The notes beneath the pieces were generated by a model, which saw only the letters and a list, made by a program, of their open reading frames with translations, was not told the DNA's origin and ran no database searches. From the NCBI GenBank assembly GCA_016177065.1, contig JACOVZ010000022.1, positions 1 through 16,259 of the forward strand: DNA of 16,259 nt. Direction: 5' to 3'. Positions 12,210 to 16,259 of the stretch are shown in pieces; positions within the stretch are counted from its first letter, which is position 1, and each line of letters starts with the position of its first letter. The translations under genes and the position numbers were made by a program. Source of the DNA: Candidatus Wildermuthbacteria bacterium (GTDB lineage: Bacteria > Patescibacteriota > Minisyncoccia > Minisyncoccales > UBA10102).

Positions 12210-13061
12210 ATGAAACACGTGAGCTTCACCCAGCTGATGACCTATGTCAGATGCCCCGAACATTTTCTGTTTCGTTATATTTTGGGCATGAAGCGCCCCC
12301 CAGGGAAAGCCCAGAAGCACGGGTTTGCCCTGCATGAAACATTTGCCTACCACTTTGACCAAAAAAAGAAGGATTCTAAGGGATTGAAGGTTCGGGATGC
12401 CAAAGAGTTTTTCGTGGAGGTGTTCCGCAGCGCGCTTCAAGAGTATGAAATGGAGCTGGAAGAAACAAAATCCCTCATTACAAGGGAATTTCTTGCAAAA
12501 GAAAAAACAATTGACGTGAATCAGCTTGTTGCTACTGGCTTACGTGGCATTGACGTGTATTTTAAAGAAATGAATCCCACAATCATTCCAGATCTCGTGG
12601 AAGAGCCCTTTGCGATTCCGACTCCAAGCAATGTAGACCTGGTTGGAAGAATGGATATGACCGACAAAAAGGGGATTATCCATGAAATGAAAACAACGCG
12701 GCGCATGCCCAATGCCCAAGATATCAATCTTGATCAGCAGCTTGCGATTTACCAGTTAGCGTATGAAAAGTTAAAAGGCAAGAAAGCTAAAGGCATTGCC
12801 AAGGACTACATTGTGTTTTCAAAGCGAGATGCAAAGATTGTGCAGTTTAAGGTTTCAAAGCCATTCTTTGATAAAAACGCGGTGATGAGGAACATTGCGA
12901 GCATTATGAACGCAGTGAAGCACAATGTTTTTTACTGCATTCATCCCGCGGAATCCTGGGTGTGCTCTAAAGAATGGTGCGGATTTTATAGATTGCACGG
13001 AGAACTGAGAAAAGCAGGGTTGGCAAAATTCATGGCGCGATATATGATAAAGCGGGCATGA
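12210..13061 (+). CDS. PD-(D/E)XK nuclease, RecB/AddB-like, second of a tandem pair
   Basis: A 283-aa protein distantly related in layout to the upstream nuclease. N-terminal VSFTQLMTYVRCPEHFLFRY (4-23) is the typical opening of this superfamily, with His42 (ALHETF) in the position of the conserved helix. The active site is LVGRMDMTDKKG (144-155; Asp149) and IIHEMKTTR (156-164; Glu159-x-Lys161), followed by DQQLAIYQLAY (175-185). Note E-x-K instead of D-x-K in its partner. Cysteines C15, C243, C252 and C257 follow the one-plus-three pattern of AddB-type [4Fe-4S] nucleases, though the C-terminal spacing (x8, x4) differs. A weak purine-rich stretch (AGAAAAGG) precedes the ATG. The last 4 nt overlap the UMP kinase start, and a candidate promoter for that gene lies inside its 3' end. 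Confidence 0.82.
   Translation: MKHVSFTQLMTYVRCPEHFLFRYILGMKRPPGKAQKHGFALHETFAYHFDQKKKDSKGLKVRDAKEFFVEVFRSALQEYEMELEETKSLITREFLAKEKTIDVNQLVATGLRGIDVYFKEMNPTIIPDLVEEPFAIPTPSNVDLVGRMDMTDKKGIIHEMKTTRRMPNAQDINLDQQLAIYQLAYEKLKGKKAKGIAKDYIVFSKRDAKIVQFKVSKPFFDKNAVMRNIASIMNAVKHNVFYCIHPAESWVCSKEWCGFYRLHGELRKAGLAKFMARYMIKRA
13020..13048 (+). promoter_or_regulatory. Candidate promoter for UMP kinase inside the nuclease gene
   Basis: TTGGCA (13020-13025; 5/6), a 17-nt spacer, TATGAT (13043-13048), and 9 nt to the ATG at 13058. The 11 bases TATGATAAAGC are identical to those before the NPF-repeat gene at 5952. This would let pyrH be made independently of the nucleases. Confidence 0.6.
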
Positions 13062-13774
13062 AAAAGAACTACGTTGTGATTCATCTTGGGGGATCCATTG
13101 TGGTCCCCCATATTTCAGACGAAGGCGGCATGAGCACCGCTTTTTTGAAGAAATTTTTGAAGTTCATGCGGCGAGAACTTCGGCGCGGCAGCAAGTTTAT
13201 TATCGTGATTGGCGGAGGTAAAACCGCACGAGCGTACCAGAGGTCAATTTCAAGGGTGACAAAAATTTCCGATTGGGACCTTGATTGGATCGGCATTCAC
13301 GCAACGCGCCTTAATGCGCATCTATTGCGTACCATCTTCGCAAAAGAAGCGTACCCCGTGATTATTGACCATGATCCCGTAGAAGAGGAAGTTCAAATGC
13401 TGAGGTCTTCCAGTAAGAAGCTGTTTTTCGCTTCAGGGTGGCGCCCCGGCTGGTCTACCGACTATATTGCGGTTCGCCTCGCAGAAAAGTTCGGAGCAAA
13501 GGAGGTGATTATCGCAAAAGATACCCCATATGTATACGATTCAGATCCCAAGAAAAACAAAAACGCAAAGCCCATTAAGAAGATTTCTTGGAGGGAGTAT
13601 GAGAAAATCATTCCCCGTAGGTGGATGCCCGGCCTCTCAAGCCCGGTTGATCCGGTGGCTACGCAGTTGGCGGAGAAATCAGGAATCACCGCAAAAATAC
13701 TTAGAGGCACGGATCTTGAGAACTTCCAAAAAGCGATTGAGGGAAAGCCTTTTACAGGCACCATGATTCAGTAG
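13058..13774 (+). CDS. pyrH: UMP kinase, archaeal-type (amino acid kinase family)
   Basis: Phosphorylates UMP to UDP for pyrimidine nucleotide synthesis. The 238-aa protein shows the amino acid kinase fold: VIHLGGSIVVP (7-17), IVIGGGKTARAYQ (49-61, Gly-rich loop plus Arg), LDWIGIHATRLNAHLL (75-90), SGWRPGWSTDYIAVRLAE (126-143, the acceptor and regulatory segment), DTPYVYDSDPKKNKNAKPIK (155-174, the ATP-side YDxDP motif), and a GTMI ending. The sequence follows the archaeal UMP kinase subgroup (for example TRLNA, GWSTDY and PGLSSPVDP) and not the hexameric E. coli PyrH type. I recall this type as usual in Patescibacteria. It begins in a 4-nt overlap (ATGA) with the second nuclease and is the last gene before the accessory insertion. 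Function is well supported. Confidence 0.9.
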   Translation: MKKNYVVIHLGGSIVVPHISDEGGMSTAFLKKFLKFMRRELRRGSKFIIVIGGGKTARAYQRSISRVTKISDWDLDWIGIHATRLNAHLLRTIFAKEAYPVIIDHDPVEEEVQMLRSSSKKLFFASGWRPGWSTDYIAVRLAEKFGAKEVIIAKDTPYVYDSDPKKNKNAKPIKKISWREYEKIIPRRWMPGLSSPVDPVATQLAEKSGITAKILRGTDLENFQKAIEGKPFTGTMIQ

Positions 13775-13789
13775 GTTTGTATCAAAGAT

Positions 13790-13818
13790 TTGACATATAC
13801 GATAATATATGCTATTGG
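13790..13818 (+). promoter_or_regulatory. Promoter of the stand-alone accessory gene
   Basis: A perfect -35 TTGACA (13790-13795), a 17-nt spacer and TATTGG (13813-13818) with TG-C upstream. A second reading is the extended TGG-TATTGT at 13816-13824, without a -35 at normal distance. Either gives a leader of roughly 20-25 nt that contains the Shine-Dalgarno sequence. It lies in the 73-nt gap after pyrH. Confidence 0.65.
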
Positions 13819-13834
13819 TATTGTTAGGTCTTTG

Positions 13835-13841
13835 AAGGAGG
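13835..13841 (+). promoter_or_regulatory. Strong Shine-Dalgarno AAGGAGG
   Basis: AAGGAGG 6 nt before the ATG at 13848. It is the only full-strength ribosome binding site in the window; the other starts have none or a weak purine run. It fixes the start of the 217-aa protein. Confidence 0.9.
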
Positions 13842-13847
13842 AGATTC

Positions 13848-14501
13848 ATGTCTACTCATGGAATAATTGCTTGCTCTACCGAAACGGGTTGGTGCGGACG
13901 GTATTACCATTGGAATGGCACGCCAGATGTTTTAGGAAGGGAGTTGTGGAAACTCTATCATGGCTTTTTCCAAGAAAATCTCTTGAAGATGCTAGGGGTG
14001 TTGATAGATGAGCACCCAGCAGGATGGGGTGATTTTGCTGATGCAGACTGGACTTTAAAACCTGGTTTCAACGAAGCACCTGAAGAAAGTCAACGCCCTC
14101 GCTGTTTGTGTCATGGAGATAGAAGTGAGGAAGAATGGAAGATAGCCCAGGATACTCCAAACGACGCGTCATATGTATTCGTGCTATTGGGAGAAAAAGG
14201 CGGCATTCCTCCGATGATGGTTATTTATAGCCGTGAATTGCTTCTATTTGCAGACAGTAGAGAAGAAGGATTCTACTCCAGATGGTATGATATCCCCAAG
14301 TGGTACGAGATCGCCCGTATCTCTCTTTCTGGCGAAGAACCAGACTGGGAAGTTTTTGAGCGGCTCATACTCAAAAAAGAGTTGCGGCGAACCTGGGGGA
14401 AAATTGGACGAGCCACTCAAATGCATGACACGGCAGAGCTTAGCTATCTTCGTGAACGAGAGATGGAATTGAAGGTCCATCTCCAGGCAGAAGAATCCTG
14501 A
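13848..14501 (+). CDS. Uncharacterised accessory protein with RYYHWNG and CLCHGDR motifs
   Basis: A 217-aa soluble protein without signal peptide or membrane segments. Conspicuous features: GWCGRYYHWNGTPDVLG near the N-terminus (14-30), LIDEHPAGW (52-60), RPRCLCHGDRSEEEW (83-97, with C86-x-C88-His89 that could bind a metal), many Trp and acidic residues, and a charged C-terminal helix from about 195. I have a low-certainty memory of proteins with a similar GRYxHWDGYP opening and a YCHGDR segment in actinobacteria, plasmids and phages, always of unknown function. It differs from its neighbours in having a -35/-10 promoter with a real leader, a strong Shine-Dalgarno and its own terminator, so it is transcribed alone. 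This suggests acquisition by transfer or expression by different rules. No mobile gene flanks it. No function can be given. Confidence 0.85.
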   Translation: MSTHGIIACSTETGWCGRYYHWNGTPDVLGRELWKLYHGFFQENLLKMLGVLIDEHPAGWGDFADADWTLKPGFNEAPEESQRPRCLCHGDRSEEEWKIAQDTPNDASYVFVLLGEKGGIPPMMVIYSRELLLFADSREEGFYSRWYDIPKWYEIARISLSGEEPDWEVFERLILKKELRRTWGKIGRATQMHDTAELSYLREREMELKVHLQAEES

Positions 14502-14525
14502 TGTACAACCTCTATTTGCTAGCAG

Positions 14526-14563
14526 AAGCCCCACTTGGTGTTGCCATATGGGGCTTTTTCTTT
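14526..14563 (+). terminator. Rho-independent terminator after the accessory gene
   Basis: AAGCCCCA (14526-14533) pairs with TGGGGCTT (14549-14556), 8 bp, with a small inner TGG/CCA stem in the 15-nt loop, followed by a T-rich run (TTTTTCTTT, 14555-14563). It starts 24 nt after the stop of the 217-aa gene and ends before the ychF promoter. Confidence 0.88.
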
Positions 14564-14589
14564 GAAGAAAACTCATTTCGTGATACGAT
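14562..14589 (+). promoter_or_regulatory. Candidate extended -10 promoter for ychF, leaderless
   Basis: TTGAAG (14562-14567; 4/6, overlapping the terminator tail), a 16-nt spacer, then TACGAT (14584-14589) with TG-A upstream. Seven nt remain to the ATG at 14597. This is the same arrangement as at 1158 and 5952. Confidence 0.6.
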
Positions 14590-14596
14590 TTTTATC

Positions 14597-15517
14597 ATGA
14601 AATTATCGGTCGGAATCGTGGGGTTGCCAAATGTGGGGAAGTCAACGCTTTTTCAGGCGCTCACGAAAAAGGAGGTGAATATCGCCAACTATCCTTTTGC
14701 CACCATTGATCCCAATGTGGGCGTTGTTGAGGTTCCAGATCCAAGACTCCAGAAGCTAGCAGAACTCTCAAAATCCGCAAAGATCATCCCTGCGATTGTT
14801 GAGTTTGTGGATATTGCAGGGCTCGTGAAGGGAGCAAACAAAGGAGAGGGATTGGGCAATAAATTCTTGGCAAGCATTAGAGAAGTTGCGGCCATTGTGC
14901 AGGTGGTGCGCGGGTTTCCCAACCAAGACATCATTCATGTTGAAAAAACCGTTGATCCTCTGCGCGATGTTGACACCATTAACACTGAGCTTCAGCTCAA
15001 AGACCTTGAAACAACGGAAAAGGGGAGCGAGATTCCTGAAACCCAGCTTCTGGCAAAAAAACCCGTTATTTACCTGCTCAACGCAGATCCCAAAGAGGTT
15101 TCGCAAGAGCTTTTGCAGAGAATGAAAAGCCTTGGCCCTGTTGTGGTAGCGAATCTCAAGGACGAGCTTGAAATGCAGCAGCTTTCAGAAGAAGAACGGA
15201 AAGAATTCGGATTCGTTTCATATTTGCCAGAGCTTATCACAAAAGCCTATGAGATTTTGAATCTTATCACCTTTTTGACCACGGGAGCCGATGAAACTCG
15301 GGCATGGACCATTAAAAGGGGAAGCACCGCGCCCCAGGCAGGAGGGGCCATTCATTCGGATTTTGAGAAGAACTTCATTAAGGCAGAGGTAATTCAATGG
15401 GAAAAACTCTTGGAAGCTGGGAGCTGGAGCCAAGCTGCTGCCAAGGGCTGGATTCGTCAGGAAGGCAAAGAATATATCGTGCAAGATGGAGACGTGATTG
15501 AAATAAAACACGGCTAG
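14597..15517 (+). CDS. ychF: YchF/OLA1-family nucleotide-binding GTPase (ATPase), shortened
   Basis: A translation-associated Obg-like P-loop NTPase that binds ribosomes; the family often prefers ATP. ATG 14597 is chosen over the in-frame ATG at 14501, which would run through the terminator and encode no conserved sequence; MKLSVGIVGLPNVGKST is the family's usual opening. Motifs: G1 GLPNVGKST (9-17), switch I NYPFATIDPNVG (31-42), G3 DIAGLVKGA (72-80) with Leu where Ras-like GTPases have the catalytic Gln, RAWTIKRGSTAPQAGG (235-250) and the C-terminal TGS domain ending YIVQDGDVIEIKHG. It is 306 aa against about 363 in E. coli. The deficit lies in the coiled-coil domain: only about 15 residues lie between LKDLET (135-140) and KKPVIYLLN. 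The G4 motif, N-x-x-E in E. coli, reads NADP. The stop is 1 nt before the tgt start codon. Confidence 0.92.
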   Translation: MKLSVGIVGLPNVGKSTLFQALTKKEVNIANYPFATIDPNVGVVEVPDPRLQKLAELSKSAKIIPAIVEFVDIAGLVKGANKGEGLGNKFLASIREVAAIVQVVRGFPNQDIIHVEKTVDPLRDVDTINTELQLKDLETTEKGSEIPETQLLAKKPVIYLLNADPKEVSQELLQRMKSLGPVVVANLKDELEMQQLSEEERKEFGFVSYLPELITKAYEILNLITFLTTGADETRAWTIKRGSTAPQAGGAIHSDFEKNFIKAEVIQWEKLLEAGSWSQAAAKGWIRQEGKEYIVQDGDVIEIKHG

Positions 15518-15518
15518 A

Positions 15519-16259
15519 ATGGGATTCTTTAAAGTTCTGCATCAAAGCAGAAAATCAAAAGCAAGAATTGGGATCATTCATACTCCCCACGGGGATATCC
15601 ATACTCCTTCTTTTGTGCCTGTTGCGACAAAAGGAACATTGAAATCAATTCCTCCAAAAGATATCAAGGATATTGGAGTGCAGGTTGCGTTTGTGAATAC
15701 GTTTCATTTGGTGATGCATCCCGGAGCTGACACAGTAAAACGATTTGGCGGAATTCATGCATACAGCGGCTTGAATATTCCTTTAATGAGCGATTCCGCG
15801 GGATTCCAGGTGTTTTCTTTGGGAAAGCATGTTTCAATAAACGAGAAGGGAGTGAAATTCCGTTTGCCTGTTGATGGGAGAGAAGTGCTGTTTACTCCTG
15901 AATCTTCAATAAGAGCCCAGGAAAAGATTGGAGCTGATATTTTAATGGCTTTTGACGAATGCATTTATCACGGCGCAACGCATGAATATACCGGAGATGC
16001 GACAGCAAGAACTCACCGATGGCTCATTCGCTGCATTGAGACAAAGAAGTGCAGCAGCCAGCGGCTCTACGGCATCGTGCAAGGAGGAATGTTTAAGGAT
16101 TTGCGCACGCAGTCTGCAAAGTTTGTTTCAAGGCAGGATATTTCTGGAATCGCAATCGGAGGAGTGTCTGTGGGAGAAACCAAGAAAGAAATGCGAGAGC
16201 AGGTAAGCTGGGTTGCTCCTTACCTTCCAAAAGAACTGCCCTGCCACCTGCTTGGAATC
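15519..16259 (+). CDS. tgt: tRNA-guanine(34) transglycosylase, 3'-truncated by window edge
   Basis: Exchanges guanine 34 of GUN-anticodon tRNAs for a queuosine precursor. The frame from ATG 15519 stays open for 247 codons to the last base of the window. Signatures: TPSFVPVATKGTLKSI (29-44), NTFHLVMHPG (60-69), LMSDSAGFQVFSLG (89-102) with catalytic Asp92, ILMAFDEC (141-148) with the base-recognising Asp146, YGIVQGGMFKDLR (184-196), and GIAIGGVSVGE (210-220) with the Val typical of bacterial enzymes that use preQ1. The usual SDSGGFQ is SDSAGFQ, a Gly-to-Ala change beside the catalytic Asp. The nucleophilic Asp region and Zn-binding cysteines lie beyond the window. It starts 1 nt after ychF with no Shine-Dalgarno and is presumably co-transcribed. 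Confidence 0.93.
   Translation, partial: MGFFKVLHQSRKSKARIGIIHTPHGDIHTPSFVPVATKGTLKSIPPKDIKDIGVQVAFVNTFHLVMHPGADTVKRFGGIHAYSGLNIPLMSDSAGFQVFSLGKHVSINEKGVKFRLPVDGREVLFTPESSIRAQEKIGADILMAFDECIYHGATHEYTGDATARTHRWLIRCIETKKCSSQRLYGIVQGGMFKDLRTQSAKFVSRQDISGIAIGGVSVGETKKEMREQVSWVAPYLPKELPCHLLGI

Noticed and set aside
14501..14596. Longer N-terminus for YchF
   Set aside because: It would translate through the hairpin terminator; the conserved family start is at 14597.

Overview
The window looks like a piece of a Candidate Phyla Radiation (Patescibacteria, probably Parcubacteria-like) genome. The reasons are: every gene is on the + strand and packed with 1-4 nt overlaps or tiny gaps; almost no start codon has a Shine-Dalgarno sequence; and the gene content combines a bifunctional phosphoglucose/phosphomannose isomerase, a two-subunit transketolase, an archaeal-type UMP kinase, a DUF5671 membrane protein, an NPF-repeat small membrane protein and a secreted GPGGC tetracysteine-repeat protein. 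The taxon is inferred from these families, not from a marker gene. No rRNA, tRNA, CRISPR array, insertion sequence or integrase was seen, and no gap between genes exceeds 100 nt.

Layout: (1) 1-552, the 3' part of ribulose-phosphate 3-epimerase, then a PsbP-like anchored protein (556-1143). (2) 1172-5956, a tight sugar-phosphate operon: transketolase N and C halves, a PfkB kinase, a 2-hydroxyacid dehydrogenase and a PGI/PMI. With the epimerase these join pentose phosphates to hexose phosphates. (3) 5964-9397, an envelope group: an 84-aa protein with NPF motifs every 8 residues, a 734-aa secreted protein with nine four-cysteine modules and a Gln/Pro-rich tail, and a DUF5671 protein with a pseudopilin-like C-terminus. 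(4) 9401-11384: endonuclease III with an incomplete Fe-S loop, a pterin carbinolamine dehydratase-like protein overlapping it by 32 nt, and an exported GH3/NagZ-like glycosidase. (5) 11424-13774: two tandem RecB/Cas4-like PD-(D/E)XK nucleases and UMP kinase. (6) 13790-14563: a self-contained accessory gene with its own promoter, strong Shine-Dalgarno and terminator. (7) 14597-end: a YchF GTPase with a shortened helical domain, and tRNA-guanine transglycosylase cut by the window end.

Two patterns stand out. First, several genes have a -10-like hexamer ending only 6-12 nt before the ATG, often with an upstream TG and a plausible -35. This would give leaderless or nearly leaderless mRNAs and fits the general lack of Shine-Dalgarno sites; the accessory gene at 13848 is the clear exception. 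Second, the tetracysteine-repeat protein, preceded by the NPF-repeat protein with only 4 nt between the two genes and followed by the DUF5671-pilin protein, is the best candidate here for an undescribed cell-surface system. Several enzymes also have altered catalytic or cofactor positions (Nth, GH3, YchF, Tgt); these are listed separately as findings.
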